NCBI GenBank assembly: GCA_036337945.1
Contig: JAYZDF010000057.1
Span: 1 to 16,896 of the forward strand
Direction of reading: 5' to 3'
Source of the DNA: JAYZDF01 sp036337945
GTDB taxonomy: Bacteria > Myxococcota > Kuafuiibacteriia > Kuafuiibacteriales > Kuafuiibacteriaceae
Length of the DNA stretch: 16,896 bases
Numbering within the stretch: the stretch's first letter is position 1; every line of letters begins with the position of its first letter. The notes under the pieces are model-generated. The model did no database searches. It saw only the letters and a program-made list of their open reading frames with translations, and was not told the DNA's origin. A program made the position numbers and the translations under genes. This document shows positions 7,125 through 14,915 of the stretch, one piece after another.

Positions 7125-7973
7125 ATGCCTGGGAAGGTCTTACCGATGGTGCCGCAATCGGCACCCAATCGAAATCTGGTTTGCAAATATTGCGATAGCG
7201 GAGATTTTTACGGCGCGATTTGCGCTGTTTGTAATCGAAAAGCTCCCGTTCGAACGTACTTAGACGACCCATTTCTGTCATTCGAAGCTGCTACCATTGT
7301 ACTCCATGCGACCCTAGCTCAGTTTCATTCGGACCCGAGTAAATTCGGGAAGCGGTTTTATATTCCCACTTTCTATTGCAGCGACACGATGTGTTGTGGA
7401 CAGTACTATTACACGAAGCGAGACGTTGAGTTTTCTTATAAGAAAATGTTTTGGAATAATAAAGGGGCTTTGGTCGGTGCTGGCTCTCGTGCGTTGATAG
7501 GATTACTCCTCCGAGGAGGTCCCGTGGCGACGTCTCCAATATTGTCTGGATATAAAAAAGGTCAATGGGCCCACCAAGGCGTGGCGAACATGCACAGCCT
7601 GGCCAAAGCGATGACTCACTATATGGCGGTCAATACCTGTGAACAAGAGATGGGTCCTGCCTCGCATGGAACAGTTCTGGCTATTTCCGAACATGAATTC
7701 GACCCGCAGGGTTGTGGTGAATTCAGAATTACTTTGCCGTACGCAAACACCGCACGTATCGAAGCTCGTAAGATGAATAATTATCAGGGATTTCTTGCTG
7801 CAGTGAACGGTACGGCAGAAGTTTTCGATCCTAAGAAGCCCATTGACCATTGGATGCTGTCCGAGCTGTCGCCCGTCTGTGAAGATATTGATTTGTCGCA
7901 CCTACCAAGCGAAAGCAACCCAACTGGGGTTGTGTTTCACAATAATCCACTATCTGACAGTGGAGAAATATAG
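7125..7973 (+). CDS. zinc-ribbon protein, unknown function
   Basis: A 282-residue protein I cannot assign. The N-terminus carries a four-cysteine zinc-ribbon motif: Cys20-x2-Cys23 and Cys33-x2-Cys36. A further Cys cluster (CSDTMCCGQYYY) lies near residues 85-95. The rest is a mixed alpha/beta soluble sequence with a Gly/Leu-rich stretch (ALVGAGSRALIGLLLRGG, about 113-130) and conserved-looking His residues, but without transmembrane helices or a signal peptide. ATG 7125 has a weak ribosome site; in-frame ATG 7146 has GGGAAGG at 7131-7137, 8 nt upstream, and could be the true start. An envelope-protein gene begins 31 bases after its stop, so the two are probably co-transcribed. A cytoplasmic nucleic-acid-binding or assembly role would be speculation. 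Confidence 0.72.
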   Translation: MPGKVLPMVPQSAPNRNLVCKYCDSGDFYGAICAVCNRKAPVRTYLDDPFLSFEAATIVLHATLAQFHSDPSKFGKRFYIPTFYCSDTMCCGQYYYTKRDVEFSYKKMFWNNKGALVGAGSRALIGLLLRGGPVATSPILSGYKKGQWAHQGVANMHSLAKAMTHYMAVNTCEQEMGPASHGTVLAISEHEFDPQGCGEFRITLPYANTARIEARKMNNYQGFLAAVNGTAEVFDPKKPIDHWMLSELSPVCEDIDLSHLPSESNPTGVVFHNNPLSDSGEI

Positions 7974-8004
7974 CATTACCTTCCGAATCGATAGAAAGCT
8001 CCTT

Positions 8005-9189
8005 ATGCTTACGAGCCATAAAATCCTGGATGTTTTACCCCTTCGCTCGCTGAATGTTGCGAGCTCACTCGTTTGTGTTGCGGTTCTCATTGCGTATCTA
8101 CCGAGTGTTAGTCATGCTCAGGAACCTCCAAAGGCTTCTAAAGAGTTCTTCTATTTTAACCCCGATGGTCGAGGAGCGCATGCGTTTTACACGCCGATGA
8201 GTATGATCGTTGAAGGTGGTTTTTCTGCGATTGGGAAGAAGACCTTGAATGAGTTTTCCTATAGTCGAGGATTTCAGTCTTTATGGTCGTCGTTGAAAAA
8301 CCCATTCTCGGCGGTGGAGCAATACGGATGGGGGCGTTTCTTTTTTAGCGAGTTTATTCCGAACCCCGGTTTCGATACGGGCCAATGGGTCCCTAACTGG
8401 ACTTGGCATCTTATCGGGAACGGGTTTCGCACGCGACAGCTTACCGAATACTTTATTCACCACGGAGCTGAGAATCCTCGAACTCAAGCATGGCTTGTTG
8501 CTTACACTTCGCATCTAATCAACGAAGTTGTGCAAGCTGAAAAATACGCAGACGGTTCTGTTGATTCGATTGCGGATTTGTTCTTCTTCGATTGGATTGG
8601 TAAACTTATTTACGAGATAGAGGCTGTCAATCGCTTCTCTCGTAACGTTCTCCACCTCAAGGATTGGACCATTCAGTCCGTATTGAACCCCTTTACAAAT
8701 GAACTGATTAACGTGGGGCAGCTTTATTGGTTACGACTTCACCTTTTTGGGCCTTGGAGTATTGGAGCGATTACAGGAGAACTGACGAACACTGTGAACG
8801 TCACCTATGAATGGGGCAATTCAGAACAATTTACCCTTGGTATGGGTGTGAAACCGCGGGCGATTGTGCTCGGCCGCCAAAATGACGCAGTTGCTGACGG
8901 AATCCATCTTACTTTGGGTGCATTTTACTCCAAGAACGATAATCCTGTATTCACCGCCACGGTAGAAACAAACGCTATCTTTGATCTCAGCTCTTTCTCT
9001 TTGGACCGCGAGTCGAAGTTCGACGAAGAATTGGCTTTCGTTTTTAATCTCTACCCAGGTTGGTTCCACATCCTGGGTGAAGACTTTGGGCTTACGCTAG
9101 CGATGCAAGAAAGGGCAGTATGGCTTGGTCTGACGTATGGTGCTTCGCCCGTTGGCTTGGGCCTAAATTCTCAGTTTATAGGCAGATAA
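8005..9189 (+). CDS. exported envelope protein, DUF3943-like pattern
   Basis: A 394-residue exported protein. The start is set at ATG 8005, which gives a proper signal peptide: basic start, hydrophobic core near residues 18-32, and likely cleavage at SHA-Q (about 37-38). The middle contains WTWHLIGNGFRTRQLTEYF, then SHLINEVVQ, then DSIADLFFFDWIGKLIYEIE. This order (WxxHxxG, a membrane-like helix, a small acidic motif, then a Gly/Leu helix) resembles the DUF3943 family of envelope proteins, but the match is from memory and loose. The C-terminal half has alternating hydrophobic strands (for example FTLGMGVKPRAIVLG and HLTLGAFYSKN), suggesting outer-membrane beta-strands. It follows the zinc-ribbon gene by 31 bases. 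Function is unknown. Confidence 0.75.
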   Translation: MLTSHKILDVLPLRSLNVASSLVCVAVLIAYLPSVSHAQEPPKASKEFFYFNPDGRGAHAFYTPMSMIVEGGFSAIGKKTLNEFSYSRGFQSLWSSLKNPFSAVEQYGWGRFFFSEFIPNPGFDTGQWVPNWTWHLIGNGFRTRQLTEYFIHHGAENPRTQAWLVAYTSHLINEVVQAEKYADGSVDSIADLFFFDWIGKLIYEIEAVNRFSRNVLHLKDWTIQSVLNPFTNELINVGQLYWLRLHLFGPWSIGAITGELTNTVNVTYEWGNSEQFTLGMGVKPRAIVLGRQNDAVADGIHLTLGAFYSKNDNPVFTATVETNAIFDLSSFSLDRESKFDEELAFVFNLYPGWFHILGEDFGLTLAMQERAVWLGLTYGASPVGLGLNSQFIGR

Positions 9190-9236
9190 GTATCTCTCAG
9201 CCGCGTTCTCCTCTTGTTACGAAAGACGACGAAGCT

Positions 9237-9470
9237 TTGAGTGAGTCCTGGTATTACCTAGTTTTAATTGCTGAACGCGTTCAAGAATCGACGTTTCAAT
9301 TGTTCCGGGATTCTTGTGCGACGATAGAATAAGCGGTAACTTCGCACGTCCAAAAACAAGACTTAGAGATACTGAGACTGAATCATTGGATTGCTTCTCT
9401 CCTTGAGCCGCAAGGCATTGAAAGGTTTAGGCAAATGAAACGCGAAGACGCGAGTAAAGTGAACCAATAA
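9237..9470 (+). pseudogene. interrupted helical ORF
   Basis: One frame reads from TTG 9237 (SESWYYLVLIAERVQESTF and onward) to TAA 9330-9332, then continues open for 45 more codons (QKQDLEILRLNHWIASLLEP and onward) to TAA 9468-9470. Both halves look like amphipathic helices, so a small gene broken by one nonsense codon is possible. No good start or family is seen, and a chance reading is equally likely. The 9190-9548 gap otherwise holds only the hairpin described separately. Confidence 0.22.
9282..9316 (+). terminator. 8-bp stem-loop after the envelope-protein gene
   Basis: CAAGAATC (9282-9289) pairs perfectly with GATTCTTG (9309-9316) over a 19-nt loop, beginning 92 bases after the stop. 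A 10-bp palindrome, GAACGCGTTC, abuts it at 9273-9282. No U-tract, so terminator status is weak. Confidence 0.3.
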
Positions 9471-9548
9471 GGGTCGACAGAAACCGTCTTCATATATTGA
9501 GATAATTTTCGACACAAACGCGAAAAGAACGCTCTTTTGGAGGATACT

Positions 9549-10256
9549 TTGACCACTAACAATCGGCTCTACCACTCAGGCCTTGCCAGGCTTCTTTTCG
9601 CTGCGCTCCTCAGCTTCTCTTTCTCATTTACTGCTCAGGCCCAAAACCGTGGTGAGAAGGTGGAATTGCACAATCGACTCAGCTCGCTTCTCGAGGACGT
9701 TTCTGCACTAGAACGAAAGCTTGGAAATATTCCCACGACCAAGAAACAAAGAACTAAACTAAACACATCGATTTCAAAAATCCGGCGCAAGATCAGTCGG
9801 TTGATGGCCGCAACCCCATCCCATGTGCGGCGATTTAACTCGAATGCCCCTCAAGTCCAGAGGAATGAAACGTCCGTCACTCGTCAAAGTCAGGTCGTAA
9901 TTAAAAAGGCCACACTTGTACCGACTCCTGGTCCGCAAGTGGTAGCAGCTCAACCAAAACCAAAATTGAGAAAAGCAATCGGGAAGAATGCTTTCGCATC
10001 TTTACTGTCAACAGTCGAAGGAGAGTCATTCGCGAGTGGAAAAATTCAAGTGATCAAGTCCGCCGCTGCACATCATCATTTCCGGATTAGTCAGGTGACA
10101 AAGTTATTGAACAAATTCAGTTTCTCAGGTGAAAAGATCAAGGCTGTTCGGATCCTTTATCCTAAGGTGGTCGACCGTAAGAACGCATTCAAACTTTACA
10201 ATGCTTTTACTTTCGAAAACGATAAACGGAAGTTACGAGCGATTTTAGATAACTAG
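9549..10256 (+). CDS. secreted DUF4476 protein
   Basis: A 235-residue exported protein. TTG 9549 is chosen as start because GGAGG (9539-9543) stands 5 nt before it; an in-frame TTG at 9537 overlaps that site. The signal peptide has a hydrophobic core (LARLLFAALLSFSFSF) and likely cleavage after AQA at residue 31. A Lys/Arg-rich coiled-coil-like segment covers about 37-85, followed by a Pro/Gln/Val linker. The C-terminal domain (about 148-235) fits DUF4476: a Phe-containing helix, KIQVIKSAAAHHHFRISQV, LLNKFSFSGEKIKAVRILYP, then VVDRKNAFKLYNAFTF. This domain occurs as a C-terminal module in many exported proteins of Bacteroidota and Myxococcota; its molecular role is not established. The gene is convergent with flagellin. 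Confidence 0.85.
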   Translation: MTTNNRLYHSGLARLLFAALLSFSFSFTAQAQNRGEKVELHNRLSSLLEDVSALERKLGNIPTTKKQRTKLNTSISKIRRKISRLMAATPSHVRRFNSNAPQVQRNETSVTRQSQVVIKKATLVPTPGPQVVAAQPKPKLRKAIGKNAFASLLSTVEGESFASGKIQVIKSAAAHHHFRISQVTKLLNKFSFSGEKIKAVRILYPKVVDRKNAFKLYNAFTFENDKRKLRAILDN

Positions 10257-10402
10257 TGTACTTACAACCGCTATTCTCAGAATCGGGGATATGCCGCATT
10301 GTATAGAAAACTGAAATTTATACCTTAACTACGACTTTACGAAGCATCTCAATGTGAGTACGAAAGGGGATGCACCGCGGACAGAGCGTTTCGGCTAGGA
10401 CT

Positions 10403-11839
10403 CTAACTGAGCAAAGAGAGTAAATTCCGTGGCGCTTGATTGACTTGAGAAAGCATTGCTAGCGAAGCTTGCTGAAGAATCTGGCTCCGAGTCAGATTGG
10501 CACTTTCTGACGAAATATCGGCATCTTTGATTCTACTCTTGGCTGCGGTCAAATTCTCATTAGTGGTGCTGAGAGAACTGGCGAGAGACTCAAGCTTATT
10601 TGCTGCCGACCCAAGTTTCGCTCGTTGTGCAAGAACCTGGTCAATTGCGACATCTATTCGATCGATCGATTCGCGTGCGCCGTCTCTAGATGTGAGGTCT
10701 ACTCGATTCTGAATAGAATTTGTGTCTGGAAGAATTGAATAATTGTCGGTTGAGGCTGGAGCACCCAAAAGGAATGCTTTGCCAACGATGTTTATGGCTT
10801 TATCACTGGTGAACTTGAGACTGCCTTGGTGTAGAACGGGGGCAGGAACCCAACCGTGAGCATACGAAGTAGCTCCGCCTGCTCGTATGTTTATGTTCCT
10901 GCCATCTTCAGCCGTAAGCGTGTAAGCACCTGAGTCGACGACTGTTGCCGTTACTCCCGTTGAATCAGTGAATGCGTTGAGGTTATTTACCAGTTCGTCT
11001 ACTGTTGCTGGCGGAGGATCGGTAGCGACAGAAATGGTGACACCATTAATCGATAAATTATATCCCAGCGGACTTACTGGAAGAGGGACGAATGTGTGGG
11101 TTACTGTCGGAGGGATAATTTCTACTCTCGCATCAATATTAGAATTAATGATGGCTTGACCTTTTGCGTACGCTGAACTCAATTGCTCGTTGGAAATTGC
11201 GTTGTGACCTACTTCATCTGCGAACGCTTGAGTACCCAGAATTCCGACACCATTGATGACCATCTCGCCAGCTAATATTGGGTCGGGCTCGTTGATCATT
11301 GCGAATGTCTCTGTTGCGAGTTGGCCCACCGCCGAGGCCGACATGTTTGAGAAACTCAGACTTACCGACTCGTTGGTTCGAGAACTAGCGCCAGCTTGTA
11401 TGTTTAGGCCTTGTGTCGTTCCGTCGAGTAAACGCTTTTTGTTGAAGCTTGTGGAACTCGCAATTTGATTCATGGCTTGAAGTAACTGTTTCGCATCGTT
11501 ATCGAGCGTTGAGCGGTCGCTGCTAGTATACGTCTCGTTCGCCGCTGCCACCGCTGATTCTCTTAGCTTTTGCAAAATCGCATTGATTTCGCCCAGCCCA
11601 GATTCGGCAGTTTGTACCATTGAGATACCATCGGAGATGTTACGACGCGCAATGTTGTTTCCTCGAATTCGCTTATTCATACGCTCCGATATTGCAAGGT
11701 TCGCAGAATCGTCGGCGGCGGAATTGATACGTAATCCAGTGGACAGACGTTCTTGCGACTTCGCAATTCGAGTGGTGGCTAATCCTGAACGCTTGCGAAT
11801 CGCGCGCGACACCACGTTAGTATTTATACTAAGCCCCAC
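10403..11839 (-). CDS. fliC: flagellin
   Basis: A 478-residue flagellar filament subunit, exported by the flagellar type III system without a cleaved signal. The conserved N-terminal D0/D1 region (about 1-165) begins MGLSINTNVVSRAIRKRSGL and includes RLSTGLRINSAADDSANLAI. The C-terminal D1/D0 region (about 395-478) includes the segment SRIKDADISSESANLTRSQI and ends QQASLAMLSQVNQAPRNLLS. The variable middle carries a flagellin hook-IN-like motif, SINGVTISVATDPPPATVDE, near residues 260-280. The GTG start is fixed by GGAG 9 nt upstream, since the ATG overlapping that site runs into TAA at once. No sigma-28 or sigma-54 promoter of correct spacing was found upstream. No other flagellar gene is in the window, so this looks like a detached flagellin locus. 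Confidence 0.96.
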   Translation of the reverse strand: MGLSINTNVVSRAIRKRSGLATTRIAKSQERLSTGLRINSAADDSANLAISERMNKRIRGNNIARRNISDGISMVQTAESGLGEINAILQKLRESAVAAANETYTSSDRSTLDNDAKQLLQAMNQIASSTSFNKKRLLDGTTQGLNIQAGASSRTNESVSLSFSNMSASAVGQLATETFAMINEPDPILAGEMVINGVGILGTQAFADEVGHNAISNEQLSSAYAKGQAIINSNIDARVEIIPPTVTHTFVPLPVSPLGYNLSINGVTISVATDPPPATVDELVNNLNAFTDSTGVTATVVDSGAYTLTAEDGRNINIRAGGATSYAHGWVPAPVLHQGSLKFTSDKAINIVGKAFLLGAPASTDNYSILPDTNSIQNRVDLTSRDGARESIDRIDVAIDQVLAQRAKLGSAANKLESLASSLSTTNENLTAAKSRIKDADISSESANLTRSQILQQASLAMLSQVNQAPRNLLSLLS

Positions 11840-11998
11840 TACGGTTTACTCCATGCGCTTCGAACTTGAACGTGTACGAAGTGGGTGGCCTTCAGCCCCA
11901 TACATCAAGCCTTACTTCGCGTAACCACTGCGGAAATAAACAATAAATGCTCCACGCAAGATCTTACGTTAGGCCATTCGGATCTTTTTAAAATATCT

Positions 11999-12217
11999 TT
12001 AGTTCTTTATGGCTTGAATATCCTTATTTCGGTTCTCAATCAGAAATTGGCGAATGCCTAGATAAATTCCAGATTTCTCTTCAACTCTCCTTCCGCGGTG
12101 AACCCCCCAGATTGCTTCATGAATTCAAGCACTTTCACTGTACTGACCAGAAGTCCTCAATGCTGAGCTCGCCTGCTTTTCGGCTCTCGCTTGACCGTTT
12201 TTACTGTCCTCCTTCAT
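11999..12217 (-). pseudogene. small ORF interrupted by an in-frame UGA
   Basis: On the minus strand, GGAG stands 5 nt before ATG 12217-12215. The frame reads 30 codons (start MKEDSKNGQARAEKQASSAL) to TGA 12127-12125, then stays open for 41 more codons (segments RRVEEKSGIYLGIRQFLIEN, DIQAIKN) to TAA 12001-11999. Read through, this is a 72-codon basic, helical protein, upstream of and co-directional with flagellin. It may be a decayed gene, a UGA-recoded gene, or a chance reading; a second frame over 12058-12110 also looks protein-like, which weakens the case. It is the only candidate in the 11840-12308 gap. Confidence 0.25.
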
Positions 12218-12308
12218 GATGACTCCGTAACAACAGGATTTTATCGGGATTCCTTAGATGTACAGCATCGTTCGATTTTCTCGGTATATGTTTGTTGGGA
12301 GTAAAGAA

Positions 12309-13973
12309 ATGAATAAAAAACGAGAAAGTGTGATCGGAAGTATCTGTTTCCTTACTTTGATTGCTTGCCAGGATGGCGCTCAAAAGTCGGCAGAGATTGA
12401 TAATACAGCGGAAGAGGCTCCGCCGATAACCTATCACAAAGACGTTCGGCCGCTCATCGAGGCAAAATGCCTTTCATGCCACGACACGGGCGGTATCGGT
12501 ACTTTTTCATTTGCGGACTATGAATCGGTGAAACGAACGTCGGCTGCAATAAAGATTGCCGTCGAAACAAAAAGTATGCCGCCTTGGCTTCCGAATAAAG
12601 ATTGTCGTCACTACGTCGATGAACGCGGGATGAGTGACAAAGAAATTGCGATGATTTCGGCGTGGCATGAAGCCGGTAGCCCAGAGGGAGATATTGCAGA
12701 TTATGTCGCGGTGAATACCAGTTCTCTTGCTACAGTCCTCCCTCCACCAACGATGGAGCTTAAGCCGTCCGCGAGCTACATGCCAAAAACAGATAGACCG
12801 GATGACTATCGTTGTTTCTTATTGCCTCATACCTTTGAAAACGAAACGTATCTGCAAACCTCTCAGATTGTCCCTGATGTGAGTGAGCAAGCGCACCATG
12901 TGATCGTTTATCTAGTAGACCCGGCTTCAGTAGATACGGTGACCCGAATGGAAGAGGGGGACAATGAACCTGGGTATAAATGCTTTGGCGGTATTGGTAT
13001 TGGAAACCCACAGTTTCTATCGGGCTGGGCACCAGGGAACAAAGTACAGAACATTGACCCGCAAGTAGCCATGCGCATTCCTGCTGGGAGCCGTTTGGTT
13101 ATGCAAATGCATTATAATGTGTTGAATACCTCGCCTAAGCCAGATCAAACGATGCTCAGACTTTGGCTAACGGAAGAAAAGCCTGAGTATCTGCTAACGG
13201 TGAACCCGTTTCCGCACTTTGGGATTGAAATTGACGCTCTCGACCCGAATTCAAGACATTCGCGAACGTTTACAAATAATTCCAATGAACCGTGGCTTGT
13301 TGTCGCGACTTCTCCGCACATGCATTTGTTGGGCAAAGAGATTAGAGTGACAGCGTTACACGCTGATGGAAGCGAACAATGCATCATTGATATCAATAAT
13401 TGGGATTTCGGATGGCAACAAAGCTACAACTTCTTACCTGATGAATTAGTGACGATCGCTCCAGGAGAATCCGTTCGTTTAGACTGTGTTTATGATAATT
13501 CCGCTGAAAATCAGCCGGTAGTCAATCAAGTGAGACTCGAGTCACAAGATGTGACGTGGGGTGATGGAACCTTAGATGAGATGTGTCTCAACTATTTAGT
13601 GATGATTGAGCCTTTCTCTGAGGCGCATGAAAGTCAGTTAACCTGTACCGAAGGGTTCCAGCCTTGTTACGACGAGTGCAAGTCCGGTGTCTTTGGAACC
13701 GTCTCAGGCTGTGGTCTTGAATGTTCTCAAGTTGGAGGCCCAAGCTGTGGAGAATGCGTTGTAACGGGACTAGTGACGTGTGGTATTGAAGCGTGTCCGA
13801 AAGAGACCTCAGACTTCATGGATTGTATACAGGACTGTGGTGCGAATTCTAATCCTGACTGTGTCCGTGATGAATGTATCAATCAGATTTTGATTTTCGA
13901 ACGTTGTATTGAACCCATGGTGGCAGAGGGACACTGTGACGCGAACCTTGGTTCCTGCATGGTCGAACTCTAG
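12309..13973 (+). CDS. cytochrome c / type II copper monooxygenase (PHM-like) lipoprotein
   Basis: A 554-residue predicted lipoprotein. ATG 12309 has GGGAG 7 nt upstream, and the signal peptide ends in lipobox LIAC (Cys20). An N-terminal c-type cytochrome segment has CLSCH (Cys54, Cys57, His58) and a candidate distal Met90 in KSMPPWLP. The main part matches copper type II ascorbate-dependent monooxygenases (peptidylglycine hydroxylating type). The first copper site has His196-His197 (QAHHVIVYLVD) and His268 (MQMHYN); the second has His337 and His339 (SPHMHLLG) with Met425 (DEMCLNYL). These match the six ligands remembered for rat PHM. The C-terminal 110 residues hold about 16 cysteines. A copper- and O2-dependent hydroxylation in the periplasm or at the surface, with haem as electron carrier, is the natural inference; the substrate is unknown. 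Confidence 0.93.
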   Translation: MNKKRESVIGSICFLTLIACQDGAQKSAEIDNTAEEAPPITYHKDVRPLIEAKCLSCHDTGGIGTFSFADYESVKRTSAAIKIAVETKSMPPWLPNKDCRHYVDERGMSDKEIAMISAWHEAGSPEGDIADYVAVNTSSLATVLPPPTMELKPSASYMPKTDRPDDYRCFLLPHTFENETYLQTSQIVPDVSEQAHHVIVYLVDPASVDTVTRMEEGDNEPGYKCFGGIGIGNPQFLSGWAPGNKVQNIDPQVAMRIPAGSRLVMQMHYNVLNTSPKPDQTMLRLWLTEEKPEYLLTVNPFPHFGIEIDALDPNSRHSRTFTNNSNEPWLVVATSPHMHLLGKEIRVTALHADGSEQCIIDINNWDFGWQQSYNFLPDELVTIAPGESVRLDCVYDNSAENQPVVNQVRLESQDVTWGDGTLDEMCLNYLVMIEPFSEAHESQLTCTEGFQPCYDECKSGVFGTVSGCGLECSQVGGPSCGECVVTGLVTCGIEACPKETSDFMDCIQDCGANSNPDCVRDECINQILIFERCIEPMVAEGHCDANLGSCMVEL

Positions 13974-14010
13974 CTTCAATTCGTCGAGTTTCTGATTCTT
14001 GTGACCTCAA

Positions 14011-14025
14011 ATGGCGATACGCCAT
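14011..14025 (+). terminator. short stem-loop after the copper monooxygenase gene
   Basis: ATGGCG and CGCCAT pair perfectly over the loop ATA, starting 38 bases after the stop. No U-tract follows, so a terminator role is only possible. Confidence 0.3.
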
Positions 14026-14136
14026 GCGACATTCTTGACCCTTCTTGCAGAACAAAACTGCCTAATACTTACCAGGTATGTCACAGGGTGGATTGTAAGT
14101 GTCCGAAGTTGCGCACTTTTAGGCCCGTTGTGAAAC

Positions 14137-14152
14137 TGGCACACGAGTTGCT
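14137..14152 (+). promoter_or_regulatory. consensus sigma-54 (-24/-12) promoter
   Basis: TGGCAC-N5-TTGCT matches the RpoN consensus at every defined base, with the -24 GG at 14138-14139 and the -12 GC at 14150-14151 in correct register. Transcription should start near 14163, about 2 bases before ATG 14165, implying a leaderless or nearly leaderless mRNA. Orientation and intergenic position fit. Sigma-54 promoters need an enhancer-binding activator; no clear upstream site was identified. Confidence 0.7.
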
Positions 14153-14164
14153 CTTATCGACGGC

Positions 14165-14626
14165 ATGAAAAAGACACTTGCAAAAACTCTCTCTACCCTC
14201 ATGCTCGCAACTCTGACCTTTGCTTTTGGTGCTTGTGGTGGGACAGAAGCTGAACTCTGTGCTCAAGAGCCAGAAGCCTGCCTTGAGGAAACAAGTGACA
14301 GTCTCAAGGCTGGTTCGCAAATAAGTACTCAGCCTGCGCTCTCTACTCATGGTGGCGGGGACATTCTTGGAAAAAGAGTAGGTGCTATTTGTGCTGCCGG
14401 TTATCCGCTGGGAAGTAATCAAACGCGCACGGTTTATTGTTCGCTTTGTTGTAATGACAATCTCGGTTCTAACCCCTCTATACCGAGTTGGAATACTTGT
14501 ATCGCTGAGTGTAATTCACGTCTATCTGATCTTCGCGTGATGTCCATATCGAACAAAGCGCCTTCAAAATCTAATGGCACTGTAAAGAGTGGCGGTTGTA
14601 TGATTGACCAATCAACGATTCTTTGA
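14165..14626 (+). CDS. small Cys-containing lipoprotein, unknown function
   Basis: A 153-residue exported protein. MKKTLAKTLSTLMLATLTFA is a typical signal peptide, and Cys24 after FGA is a plausible lipidation site, although Phe at -3 is unusual for a lipobox. The mature part has a Glu-rich segment, a Gly-rich patch (HGGGDILGKRVGAIC), and spaced cysteines (about 9 after Cys24, including CSLCCND), suggesting disulfides. I recognise no family. The start is uncertain: no Shine-Dalgarno precedes ATG 14165, and the sigma-54 promoter would place the mRNA 5' end within a few bases of it, so initiation may be leaderless; in-frame ATG 14201 would remove most of the signal peptide and is less likely. 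The stop codon is part of a strong hairpin. Regulation by RpoN is inferred from the promoter. Confidence 0.75.
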   Translation: MKKTLAKTLSTLMLATLTFAFGACGGTEAELCAQEPEACLEETSDSLKAGSQISTQPALSTHGGGDILGKRVGAICAAGYPLGSNQTRTVYCSLCCNDNLGSNPSIPSWNTCIAECNSRLSDLRVMSISNKAPSKSNGTVKSGGCMIDQSTIL

Positions 14627-14660
14627 TGAGGCCGGAATTTCGCTCAAGAAGGCCTCATCA
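14624..14660 (+). terminator. 10-bp stem-loop overlapping the lipoprotein stop codon
   Basis: TGATGAGGCC (14624-14633) pairs perfectly with GGCCTCATCA (14651-14660) over a 17-nt loop; the first three bases are the TGA stop. A weak T-containing stretch follows (TTGAATT). It is a probable transcript end. Confidence 0.55.
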
Positions 14661-14883
14661 TTGAATTACTGATTCCTGCGCTTCATACATCGGCGCGCGA
14701 GAGATCCTCTTCTACTATAGACTCAAAATTGACGTATAGCGGCTCCGGCCACAGGCCTTGATGGTCTTATTCTTCGTGAATGTGAGGCCTGAATAAAATG
14801 ATGTGACATCAGTGTCTCATGAGGTCTTAGCGCCTCTAGTAAGCGTATCTTTCATCAAAATACCAAAAACACACTCAAATAGT

Positions 14884-14902
14884 CACAGTGTAGACGACTG
14901 TG
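14884..14902 (+). other. short inverted repeat upstream of the large repeat protein
   Basis: CACAGT and ACTGTG flank 7 bases, ending 13 bases before ATG 14916. It could be an operator or an mRNA hairpin affecting initiation; the gene has no clear Shine-Dalgarno. The rest of 14661-14883 shows nothing I can assign. Confidence 0.3.
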
Positions 14903-14915
14903 GTCACTCACGGAT

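Noticed and set aside
7843..8004. Extension of the envelope-protein frame upstream of 8005.
   Set aside because: It overlaps the end of the zinc-ribbon gene in another frame and would bury the signal peptide; ATG 8005 gives a proper export signal.
11935..11980. Possible sigma-54 promoter upstream of flagellin on the minus strand (TGGC ... TTGC).
   Set aside because: The distance between the GG and GC elements is 16 bases instead of the required 10.
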